From Candidatus Dadabacteria bacterium (GTDB taxonomy: Bacteria > Desulfobacterota_D > UBA1144 > Nemesobacterales > Nemesobacteraceae): a stretch of DNA of 51,714 nucleotides. Location of the stretch: the NCBI GenBank assembly GCA_028823955.1, contig JAPPFE010000051.1:1-51714 (forward strand), written 5' to 3'. The position numbers were made by a program, and so were the translations under genes. Shown here piece by piece: positions 1 through 7,317 of the stretch. Under the pieces are notes generated by a model. The model ran no database searches and was not told where the DNA came from. It was given only the letters and a program-made list of their open reading frames with translations. Each line of letters opens with the position of its first letter. Position 1 is the stretch's first letter.

Positions 1-1
1 C

Positions 2-568
2 CCCGTACTGCTCGCAGGAGACATCGAGTGGCTCATGGTCTACTCGCCGCCCGTAGAAACCCGCATTGCCGCAGACATCGAGCTTTGGACCTATCACTTG
101 GTGAAGAAGTACCCGGGCAGGAAGAGCGAAAGCGGGAATTTCGATCTGGCCATGGGAATGAAGCTTTGTCAGGGAAAGCTCTGCGAGATTATCTTTCCCG
201 AGCGCTTCACCAAGTATATAACCAAGGAAGTTCTCGGGAAGGTGATGGGCTCGGTGGGCGCCGCCGAGGTGAAAAAGCTTGATAAGACAAGCACCGCGGC
301 CGTGAGGTCCCTTGAATCCAAGGAAATCCCTAATTCCTCAGAAGTGATAGAGATTCTCGGCCGCCCGTACGCGAATCTAAACGAGGAAGGCGGCAGGGTT
401 ATCGTCTACAAGTACAGGCTTCGGGAGAGGACCCCTGAGGGGAAATACATCGTGTTCAGGCTTATTCTCAGCTTCGATGAAAAAACTGACAAGCTAAAAA
501 AACTGGTGCTTCCGCTCAGAAGCGTGAGGCTTACGATGAATTTCGAGCCGGACGTGGCGCGAAAATGA
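2..568 (+). CDS. Unidentified protein, 5'-truncated by the window edge
   Basis: The reading frame is open to the first base of the window, so the gene very probably starts upstream; the first in-frame ATG is at 35 but the preceding codons look equally protein-like. I do not recognise the N-terminal half. The C-terminal half has a segment around 340-420 (VIEILGRPYANLNEEGG, then VIVYKYRLRE) that resembles the BamE/SmpA-type fold, where a short helix carrying a G(R/K)P motif is followed by beta strands. That resemblance is an inference from pattern only. The stop codon overlaps the ispE start as ATGA, so the two genes are translationally coupled. Confidence 0.6.
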   Translation, partial: PVLLAGDIEWLMVYSPPVETRIAADIELWTYHLVKKYPGRKSESGNFDLAMGMKLCQGKLCEIIFPERFTKYITKEVLGKVMGSVGAAEVKKLDKTSTAAVRSLESKEIPNSSEVIEILGRPYANLNEEGGRVIVYKYRLRERTPEGKYIVFRLILSFDEKTDKLKKLVLPLRSVRLTMNFEPDVARK

Positions 569-1431
569 GTTCTGTCAAGCTTCTTTCCCCCGCCAAGGTG
601 AACCTGTTTCTCAGAGTTCTTGGAAAACGCCCCGACGGCTACCATGAACTTCAGTCCATAGCGCAGCCCGTAAGTCTCTTTGACGAGATAAGCCTTTCGG
701 TGGAGCCGGGCGAGGGGTCAAGTCTTTCGTGCTCGGGAAGGGAAATGCCATCCGGAAACGACAATCTTGCCGTGGCCGCCTGTCATCTTTATCTCGGGGA
801 AGCCGGAGTTCGGAAAAAGGTTTCCATAGGAATAAAAAAGAATATCCCCATCGGCGCCGGCCTCGGCGGAGGAAGCTCAAACGCCGCTACGGTCCTTGTG
901 GGTCTCAACAGGGTTCTCGGGAAATTCACCGACCGGGACCTGCTCCGGATGGCCGCGTCCCTCGGGGCCGATGTACCGTTCTTTGTAAGATCCACCTCTT
1001 CGTTTATCGAGGGAGTGGGGGAGAGGGTGGAAATGCTTTCTGATTTCCCCCTTTTTCACTATGTTATCCTTTTTCCCAGAAAAAGCCTCTCAACCCGGGA
1101 AGTCTACGAAAACTGGGAGCGCCCAGAGCCCCCACCCGAGAAAGTCGACCCCGTTTCTCTTGCAGAGCGGTTCCGCGGAGTGGATTTTCCCCTAGAGAAC
1201 GGCCTTGAGGCCGCGGTGTTTGCGGTATTCCCCGAGATTCTCTCCCTAAAGGAGATTTTTCGATCGCTTGGGGCGCGCTTCGTGCTTGTCTCGGGAAGCG
1301 GGTCATCGGTTTTTTCCGTTTTCCCCCGCCGGCAGGAAGCGGAGGAAATCCACGAGTACCTGGGAACATCTTCTGAGTTTGACGTTTTTCTGGCGGGCGG
1401 GATAAGCGGCTGGCATTTTCTTGCGGACTGA
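565..1431 (+). CDS. ispE: 4-diphosphocytidyl-2-C-methyl-D-erythritol kinase
   Basis: GHMP-family kinase of the non-mevalonate isoprenoid pathway; it phosphorylates CDP-methylerythritol at the 2-hydroxyl using ATP in the cytoplasm. Visible signatures are the N-terminal SPAKVNLFLRV followed by RPDGYHELQS, the glycine-rich ATP loop PIGAGLGGGSSNAA near residue 95, the LGADVPFF motif carrying the catalytic aspartate, and a C-terminal GSGSSVFSVF motif. The length, 288 aa, matches the family. It starts at the ATG that overlaps the previous stop codon. In many related genomes ispE is followed closely by a tRNA-Gln gene. Here 3.6 kb of SRCR and Cache genes lie between them. Confidence 0.95.
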   Translation: MSSVKLLSPAKVNLFLRVLGKRPDGYHELQSIAQPVSLFDEISLSVEPGEGSSLSCSGREMPSGNDNLAVAACHLYLGEAGVRKKVSIGIKKNIPIGAGLGGGSSNAATVLVGLNRVLGKFTDRDLLRMAASLGADVPFFVRSTSSFIEGVGERVEMLSDFPLFHYVILFPRKSLSTREVYENWERPEPPPEKVDPVSLAERFRGVDFPLENGLEAAVFAVFPEILSLKEIFRSLGARFVLVSGSGSSVFSVFPRRQEAEEIHEYLGTSSEFDVFLAGGISGWHFLAD

Positions 1432-1505
1432 ACCGGACAAGCCCGCCCGCGGAGATGAGCGGACTGGCCTCTGTTTCCAGTTCTCCGCGAGGCGTTCTGT
1501 TTCGC

Positions 1506-1511
1506 TTGACA
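1506..1511 (+). promoter_or_regulatory. Orphan -35 box left by a promoter-to-gene deletion
   Basis: TTGACA here sits in the context GCTTGACAGAGAC, also found at the promoter of the intact SRCR gene (2162-2167). In the intact locus a -10 box and a start codon follow. In this copy the sequence passes within about 14 bases into the middle of the coding region, so no -10 box or translation start is left. I read it as a promoter remnant. Confidence 0.5.
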
Positions 1512-2079
1512 GAGACATCGGATTGACGCAAACGCGTTTTCCTATCAGTGGATAAGGACTGATTTTTTCTGGTTTTACGATACGGAGATTCCGGGCGCGA
1601 CCGCGCCAACCTATACCTTGCAGGAAGCTGATGATGAAAAATGGATCAAGGTCAGAATCAGCTTCACCGATAACGCCGGCAACTCAGAAGTGGTTGAGAG
1701 CTTTGAAGTGGGGCCGGTCTATACAAACAAGTCTGACGGAGGCCTTCGGCTAGTTTCTCTCACCGACACCAGCGCCGGCGATGAGGGTTTGCTCCAGATA
1801 TTTGATGATACGTCCAAGCGATGGAGGGGCGTATGCGATGACAGTTGGGACAGAAAAGACGCCAATGTCGCGTGTCGCCAACTGGGTTACGCAGGAAGCG
1901 CGGAGGCGCTTACCGGGATAATATGGTTCGGGTATCCCCCGCTTCTTTTTATGCTTGACGAGGTGAATTGCGGCGGCACTGAAAACACGCTGCTTGAGTG
2001 TGAACACGCGGGACGGGGAGTGCACGACTGTACCTCATGGGAGTACGCGGGCGTCAAATGCGCCACCAGCGGCAACTGA
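1510..2079 (+). pseudogene. 5'-truncated copy of the SRCR-domain gene
   Basis: Open from just after a TGA at 1507-1509 to the stop at 2079. From about 1525 the translation matches the C-terminal half of the intact gene at 2247-3545: FSYQWIR, then TYTLQEAD, WIKVRISFTDNAGNSEVVES, then a complete SRCR domain with CDDSWD, ACRQLGYAG, LLEC and WEYAGVKC. The signal peptide, the first SRCR domain and most of the Ig-like domain are missing. No plausible ribosome-binding site precedes the first possible start (TTG at 1618). The domain itself has kept all six expected cysteines, so decay is recent or the fragment is still expressed from an internal start. I favour a duplication remnant. Confidence 0.7.
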
Positions 2080-2161
2080 ATCCCCGCCGTTGGGAAACCG
2101 GACAATTCCGTTTGCCAAAAAGCGGTCAGCTTATTTGCTGTCTGCGCGGGCATTGTTTTGC

Positions 2162-2191
2162 TTGACAGAGACGCCGGGTCGAAACTAGAAT
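2162..2191 (+). promoter_or_regulatory. Sigma70-type promoter of the SRCR gene
   Basis: TTGACA (2162-2167), an 18-base spacer, and TAGAAT (2186-2191), immediately followed by further AT-rich sequence (TATAAT at 2191-2196). It lies about 55 bases before the GTG start at 2247. Both boxes are close to consensus. Confidence 0.65.
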
Positions 2192-2246
2192 ATAATAACG
2201 ATATCTCAGAAACAGGTGTATATACGGAGATTCAACGGAGGTTCAA

Positions 2247-3545
2247 GTGAAACGGTTCGGAACACTGAAAAGCAGCTTTTGGAAAAAACCGGAGGCGGTT
2301 GGCGGAAAAAGAGATGCCGGAACCATGAATCTGCAACGCGTATCGATTATGGTTGCCGGGTTCGCGCTGGGGCTTTTGCTCATGGGCGGTCCCACGGATG
2401 TAAGAACGCAGGAAACATATGCCGACGGGGATCTGAGGCTCGTGGATACGGATACGGGATCCGTGGTGGATCTCAGTACGGCTACCGCGCCTACGGGCAG
2501 GCTTGAAATATTCGATGCCGGAGCCAGGGACGGTGAAGAATGGAAGGGCATATGCGATGACGGACTCGGGACTCTGGGGTCTGGAGACAGTTACCGTGTG
2601 ATCGGCAGACAGGAGGCCGAAGTCGCCTGTCGCCAGCTGGGTTTCTCCGGAGGTGAGCCGAGAGTAGGTCTTGCGTTGCCGAAAAAAGAAGGAGGAGACT
2701 TGGACCCGCAGGAGTACTATCTGCTTGACGAGCTTGAATGCTCGGGTTCTGAGGACAGGATTCTCGGTGAAGACAGGTGCAAGCATTGGCCGCGCGGGCA
2801 TAACAACTGTTCCTACGGGGAGGCTTTCGGCGTTACCTGCGAGGCAGCAACCGCGAACAATGATGCCGTAGGCCAGATAGCGGTCAGGGGCACCGAGCCC
2901 AAGACCGGAGTGCTTCTGACTGCGGACCATTCAAAAATCACTGACGCGGACGGGAAGCCTACGGACGCAAGCGCGTTTTCCTATCAGTGGATAAGGTCTG
3001 ACATTGTCTGGAATGAAACGGAAATTTCGGGCGCGACAGCCTCCACCTATACCTTGCAGGAAGCTGATGAGGAAAACTGGATCAAGGTTAGAATCAGCTT
3101 CACCGATAATGCAGGCAACTCAGAAGTGGTGGAAAGCTTCGAAGTGGGACCGATCTATACGAACAAGCCTGACGGAAGTCTTCGGTTGATACCTTTTTCT
3201 ACCCTAAATGACGATGGTACGCTATCTCCATCCGGTGAGGGGGAGGGTCTGTTGCAGATATTTAGCGGGGTGGACAAGCGATGGAAGGGTGTATGCGATG
3301 ATTCCTGGGACAAAACAGACGCCGATGTCGCGTGCCGCCAGCTGGGTTACGCAGGGAGCGATGAGGCGATTGACCAAATGATATGGCTTGGGTATCCCCC
3401 GCTTCTTTTCCTGCTTGACGAGGTGGATTGCGCGGGCACTGAAAGCACGCTGCTTGAGTGTGGTCACGCGGGGCGGGGACGGCACGACTGCTCATCCTGG
3501 GAGTACGCGGGCGTCAAGTGCACCGTAAGCGGCGGCACCAACTGA
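2247..3545 (+). CDS. Secreted SRCR - Ig-like - SRCR domain protein
   Basis: 432 aa from a GTG start with GGAGGT at 2237-2242 only four bases upstream; an ATG at 2325 (MNLQRVSIMVAGFALGLLLM) would give a tidier signal peptide but lacks a clear ribosome-binding site. After the signal segment come an SRCR domain (about residues 55-205: GICDDG, ACRQLGFSG, NNCSYGEAFGVTC), an Ig-like domain (about 210-305, FSYQWIR to FEVGPIYTNK), and a second SRCR domain (about 310-430: VCDDSWD, ACRQLGYAG, VDC, LEC, HDC, WEYAGVKC). SRCR domains are disulphide-stabilised ligand-binding modules typical of animal scavenger receptors and sporadic in bacteria. The protein is presumably exported; ligand and function are unknown. 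Confidence 0.85.
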   Translation: MKRFGTLKSSFWKKPEAVGGKRDAGTMNLQRVSIMVAGFALGLLLMGGPTDVRTQETYADGDLRLVDTDTGSVVDLSTATAPTGRLEIFDAGARDGEEWKGICDDGLGTLGSGDSYRVIGRQEAEVACRQLGFSGGEPRVGLALPKKEGGDLDPQEYYLLDELECSGSEDRILGEDRCKHWPRGHNNCSYGEAFGVTCEAATANNDAVGQIAVRGTEPKTGVLLTADHSKITDADGKPTDASAFSYQWIRSDIVWNETEISGATASTYTLQEADEENWIKVRISFTDNAGNSEVVESFEVGPIYTNKPDGSLRLIPFSTLNDDGTLSPSGEGEGLLQIFSGVDKRWKGVCDDSWDKTDADVACRQLGYAGSDEAIDQMIWLGYPPLLFLLDEVDCAGTESTLLECGHAGRGRHDCSSWEYAGVKCTVSGGTN

Positions 3546-3565
3546 TCCCCAAAAGTTTCTTTTTT

Positions 3566-3592
3566 GCCGCGTCTGAAACTTCGCGGCCTTTT
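3566..3592 (+). terminator. Hairpin plus T-run between the SRCR and Cache genes
   Basis: GCCGCG (3566-3571) pairs with CGCGGC (3582-3587) around a 10-base loop and is followed by CTTTT. It lies 20 bases after the SRCR stop and just ahead of the GAGGAG ribosome-binding site of the next gene, so it may act as a partial terminator or attenuator within one transcript. The 6-bp stem and short T-run make strength uncertain. Confidence 0.45.
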
Positions 3593-3604
3593 AGAGGAGT
3601 TGCG

Positions 3605-4945
3605 ATGAAGAACATAGGATTTCTGATTTTTTTGTGCTGCGTTCTGGGGTTTCTGGGCGCCCTCCGCACGCTTCCGGCCGCCGCCCATGAAGGCGTACCG
3701 CACGTATTGAACGGTAAACAAACCGAACTGACTAATACGGTTTCCGATGTGGATAGAGAGAGGAAGGTGACCCTTGAGGAGTTCGTGATGCACGCGGTCG
3801 CTCACCTGCAGGAGGCCGAAACCTTTTCCGAGACTCTTGAGATACTGAATGAATTCAGGAATAAGGAGGGAGACTGGAATGACGGCAGCATGTACCTGAT
3901 CCTTCTTACGGGCAAGGGAGTTGAAGGCAGCGGAGTTACAAGCGGAAGAGATGGGGGAAGCGGAACAGCCGCAAGCGGAGGAGGCGTCTACGTTCACGCT
4001 AAAAACAGAGAACTTGAGGATCAGGACTGGTCACAGCTCAAAGATCGTAAGGGGATTAATGTAGGACAGATGTTTCTCAGCGTCGGGAAAGATGGGGCAA
4101 GTATAGATTATATTGGAGATAATGCAGATGATCCCCCCCCCCAAGCCTTTGCCTTTCCTTTTACCGCTCCCGCTATTCCGTTCAGCAATTCCCTCTCACC
4201 CGAGCAACAGGGTTTTGTTCTTGTCGGAGGTTTCGCTTACGAACCTGATGTCGTCGATCAGAAAAAATCCTACGAGGAGCTGGCCGGCTCCCTTCCCAAC
4301 AGCGTTCACCCCACTAAAGAGGCCAGGGAGATAGGGGGCGAAGAGAGTGATGAGGAGAACGAGCGGGAGCTCAGGGAGTTTGTTGAAGAGGCCATCGTCT
4401 TTTTTACCGCGGCTCTTGCCAGCCCCGAAATTGACGCCGTGAGGCTTCGCACGCTTTTCAGGCTTGACGGTGGACCTTGGAGGCACGTTTCCACCTACAT
4501 CTACATAATGGATGAAAACGGCAACGTGATCTTCAACGGGGCGAACAGAAACATTGAGCAGACAAACCTCTGGGATGATCCAGATGTCGGAGAGAATATC
4601 CGCGAACTCATTGCCGCGGCCAGGACGCCTGAAGTTGACTTCGTCCGGTACAACTGGGAGAATCCCGCCGTTGTGGGCGACGGAGAGCAAAGCGGCGGCC
4701 CTGGAGGCAGTTCCCCTAAGCTTGGCTACACAAAAGTTGTTTCGCCCGACAAGGATGACCCTTCCGCCCCGCTCTATATTTTCGGTTCGGGACTTTATCT
4801 CGGGGAATCCGAAGAAGACGACGGCGGCTGCGCTCTTTCCGGTACCGCGAATACGGCTCAAGGCGCTCTGTTGGGGTTGCTTCTGGCAAGCACCGCCGTT
4901 TTTTTCCTTGTCTTTCTCCGGCACGGATGCCGGGCAGCCGAGTGA
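3605..4945 (+). CDS. Secreted double-Cache-like protein with C-terminal membrane anchor
   Basis: 446 aa from ATG 3605, preceded by GAGGAG (3594-3599). The N-terminus MKNIGFLIFLCCVLGFLGAL followed by AAAHEG is a signal peptide. Two related extracytoplasmic segments follow. The second (about residues 270-405) has the Cache signature order YIYIMDENGNVIFNGANRN, then LIAAA, FVRYNW, KLGYTKVV and LYIFGSGLYL; the first (about 50-215) is a more divergent version with VYVHAKNREL and GFVLVGGFAYEP. Cache domains normally sense small molecules in chemoreceptors and kinases, but no signalling domain is present. The last 40 residues have a Gly-Cys pair (GGCALSG), a hydrophobic helix and a short basic end (FLRHGCR), resembling MYXO-CTERM-type sorting signals. 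A run of ten C lies at 4133-4142, between the Cache-like segments. Confidence 0.7.
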   Translation: MKNIGFLIFLCCVLGFLGALRTLPAAAHEGVPHVLNGKQTELTNTVSDVDRERKVTLEEFVMHAVAHLQEAETFSETLEILNEFRNKEGDWNDGSMYLILLTGKGVEGSGVTSGRDGGSGTAASGGGVYVHAKNRELEDQDWSQLKDRKGINVGQMFLSVGKDGASIDYIGDNADDPPPQAFAFPFTAPAIPFSNSLSPEQQGFVLVGGFAYEPDVVDQKKSYEELAGSLPNSVHPTKEAREIGGEESDEENERELREFVEEAIVFFTAALASPEIDAVRLRTLFRLDGGPWRHVSTYIYIMDENGNVIFNGANRNIEQTNLWDDPDVGENIRELIAAARTPEVDFVRYNWENPAVVGDGEQSGGPGGSSPKLGYTKVVSPDKDDPSAPLYIFGSGLYLGESEEDDGGCALSGTANTAQGALLGLLLASTAVFFLVFLRHGCRAAE

Positions 4946-5061
4946 ACTGACCGGTCCGCGGCCCGATTGCGCCCGCCCCGTAAACCGCGCCCCCGCGCCT
5001 GACCCGCGTTGCGTTTTTCTGGCCGATATTGCGCGTTTCCCGTTTCTCCGGCGGTTATTCT

Positions 5062-5091
5062 TTAACAGTCCTTCGGATATGGTAATATAGA
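5062..5091 (+). promoter_or_regulatory. Possible promoter of tRNA-Gln
   Basis: TTAACA (5062-5067), an 18-base spacer, then TATAGA (5086-5091), placing transcription a few bases before the tRNA at 5105. The boxes are only moderately close to consensus. Confidence 0.4.
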
Positions 5092-5104
5092 AGTCTTTTT
5101 CAAC

Positions 5105-5178
5105 TGGGGCGTCGTCTAACGGCAGGACACCGGGTTTTGGTCCCGGTAGTGGGGGTTCAAGTCCTCCCGCCCCAGCCA
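5105..5178 (+). tRNA. tRNA-Gln (anticodon TTG)
   Basis: The acceptor stem TGGGGCG (5105-5111) pairs fully with CGCCCCA (5168-5174), followed by discriminator G and an encoded CCA (5176-5178). The anticodon arm is CCGGG/CCCGG around the loop TTTTGGT, with anticodon TTG at 5137-5139. A T-loop GTTCAAG is present. The U-A first pair of the acceptor is typical of glutamine tRNAs. Confidence 0.97.
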
Positions 5179-5199
5179 GAAATTTCGATTCACGTTACC

Positions 5200-7317
5200 A
5201 TGTCAGGCAATTCCCTCAAAGGACTTAACCCCTCCCAGCTTGAGGCCGTAACCCACGGAGAGGGCCCGCTGCTTGTGCTTGCGGGCCCGGGATCGGGAAA
5301 AACCAGGGTAATAGCCCACCGGATCGCCTACCTGATAAACGACCTTTCCGTTCCTCCGGGAAACATTCTGGCCGTGACCTTCACCAACAAGGCGGCGGCG
5401 GAGATGAAAAAAAGAGCGAGGGATTTGGCGGGCGAGCTGGCAAGCGGCATATGGATAGATACCTTCCACTCGATCTGCCTTCGGATTCTTAAAATAGAGG
5501 CGGATTTTCTTGAGGGCCACACGAAGGATTTCGTTGTCTACGACCAGGACGATCAGCTTGGCCTCTTAAAGAGCTGCCTGAAAGAGCTTGACTACGGGGA
5601 GAGCCTTTTTTCGCCTAAGGGAGTGCTCTCCGAATTTGACGCCGCTGAGAACAGGGAGGGGGCGTCCTTCAGGGACGATTTTTATGGTCGCAGGCTTAGT
5701 GAGCTTTATGATTTCTACAAAAAAGAGCTCGTGAAGCGAAATGCTATGACGTTTAACGACCTGCTTCTTCTTGCAAACAGGCTTCTTTCTGAAAACCAGG
5801 GGGTTTGCGTCCGTTACCAGGACAGATTCTCTCAAGTGCTAGTAGACGAGTATCAGGACACAAACGTTTCCCAGTACCGCTTCGCAAAGACCCTCTCGCA
5901 GCGCCATCGCAACCTCTTCGTCGTGGGCGATGACAGTCAGTCGATTTATGGGTGGAGGGGGGCCGACATAAATAACATTCTGAACTTCGAGAAGGACTTT
6001 CCGGGAGCAAGGGTCGTTAAGCTTGAGCGCAACTATCGTTCGACACTTAACATACTCGGCATTGCGAACTCGGTTATAAGGAAAAACCTGGGCAGAAAGG
6101 AAAAAACCCTCTGGACCGATAATCCCGAGGGAGAAAGGGCGCTGGTGTTCAAGGCCCTCGACAATGCTGACGAGGCACGGTTTGTCGCGGAGCGGATTTC
6201 GGGTCTGGTCAAATCTAGAGATTTTAAGTGGAGCGACGTGGCGGTTTTCTACAGGGCCAACTTTCAGTCGAGGGTAATCGAGGAGGGACTTAGGGCCGCA
6301 AGAATTCCCTACAGGATAGTGTCGGGAGTCGGATTTTACCAGAGAGCGGAGATAAAGGATGTGATTGCCTACTTGCGGCTGGTTCAGAACCCGAGGGACG
6401 ACGTCAGCTTCCTTAGAATAGTGAATGTCCCGCCGAGAAAAATAGGAGCAGTCACGCTTCGGAAGCTTCGTGAAGCATCCCAAGCCGGAGGATTCGCTCT
6501 TTTTGAAGCGGCCGAATACTGCCAGGAACATGATCTCCTGCCTGCGCAGGCTCTAGGTGCCCTATCACGTTTTCTTGAAATCATAAAGGGACTTGGTTCG
6601 GCGGCGGAGAGTCGGCCGGTAGCACAGGTGATCAAGAATCTTCTTCAAAGTACGGCCTATCTGGATTACCTGGGGGATGATCATCAGAGGGCGGAGAACG
6701 TAAGGGAGCTTTTAAACGCGGCCGAGGAATGGGGCGACATCACTCTTTCTGATTTCCTTGACCTCGTCCTGCTCGCGACCGATGAGGACAGGGGAGATTC
6801 CGGAGAGGAAAAGGTCTCCCTCATGACGATTCACGCGGCCAAGGGGCTTGAGTTTCCGGCGGTGTTCGTGGTCGGGGTAAACGAGGACCTTCTTCCGCAC
6901 AGAAGATCTGCGGAGACCCTTGGGGGTCTGGAGGAGGAGAGAAGGCTTTTCTATGTCGCGGTTACCCGCGCCAAGCGGCTGCTCTACCTGAGTTACGCTT
7001 CCTTGAGAACTGCTTCGGGCGGGACATACCACACCCGAAGGTCTGCTTTCCTGGATGATCTCTCGCCCGAGCATGTCGTCTGCGAATCCCGCAAGAAAAA
7101 ACTCTCTGGCCGAGATTCCGATTTGCCTTCGGAAGAAAAGACATACGAACTAGAAGATGTCGGCCTGAACTTAAGACCCGGACAGAGGGTCACCCATCAC
7201 GTTTTCGGTCCCGGGGTCGTTAAACGGATTGACGGAAAAGGAGATAGGGCGGTGGCTACGGTCGATTTTTTCGGTTCCGGCGTGAAAAAAATTCTCGCAA
7301 GCTTTTTTGCCGACTAG
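5200..7317 (+). CDS. UvrD/PcrA-type superfamily 1 DNA helicase
   Basis: 3'-5' DNA helicase of the UvrD/PcrA/Rep group, 705 aa from ATG 5200; a longer frame exists but would begin inside the tRNA. Motifs in order: Walker A GPGSGKT near residue 30, motif Ia VTFTNKAAAEM, Walker B VDEYQDT near residue 215, motif III GDDSQSIYGWRGAD, motif IV NYRS, motif V SLMTIHAAKGLEFPAVF and motif VI RRLFYVAVTRAKRLLYL. A C-terminal GQRVTHHVFGPGVV segment is the small PcrA-type domain that contacts RNA polymerase. The probable role is in nucleotide-excision repair and replication-transcription conflict. It starts only 22 bases after the tRNA and ends convergently, overlapping selO by four bases. Confidence 0.93.
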   Translation: MSGNSLKGLNPSQLEAVTHGEGPLLVLAGPGSGKTRVIAHRIAYLINDLSVPPGNILAVTFTNKAAAEMKKRARDLAGELASGIWIDTFHSICLRILKIEADFLEGHTKDFVVYDQDDQLGLLKSCLKELDYGESLFSPKGVLSEFDAAENREGASFRDDFYGRRLSELYDFYKKELVKRNAMTFNDLLLLANRLLSENQGVCVRYQDRFSQVLVDEYQDTNVSQYRFAKTLSQRHRNLFVVGDDSQSIYGWRGADINNILNFEKDFPGARVVKLERNYRSTLNILGIANSVIRKNLGRKEKTLWTDNPEGERALVFKALDNADEARFVAERISGLVKSRDFKWSDVAVFYRANFQSRVIEEGLRAARIPYRIVSGVGFYQRAEIKDVIAYLRLVQNPRDDVSFLRIVNVPPRKIGAVTLRKLREASQAGGFALFEAAEYCQEHDLLPAQALGALSRFLEIIKGLGSAAESRPVAQVIKNLLQSTAYLDYLGDDHQRAENVRELLNAAEEWGDITLSDFLDLVLLATDEDRGDSGEEKVSLMTIHAAKGLEFPAVFVVGVNEDLLPHRRSAETLGGLEEERRLFYVAVTRAKRLLYLSYASLRTASGGTYHTRRSAFLDDLSPEHVVCESRKKKLSGRDSDLPSEEKTYELEDVGLNLRPGQRVTHHVFGPGVVKRIDGKGDRAVATVDFFGSGVKKILASFFAD

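Noticed and set aside
1432-1505. Attachment-site repeat of tRNA-Gln marking an integrated island
   Set aside because: I looked for a copy of the tRNA 3' end (GTTCAAGTCC...CCCCAGCCA) near the left border of the SRCR block and found none; there is also no integrase gene.
2186-2196. TATAAT at 2191-2196 as the -10 of the SRCR promoter
   Set aside because: It is 23 bases from TTGACA, too far for sigma70; TAGAAT at 2186 has the correct 18-base spacing.
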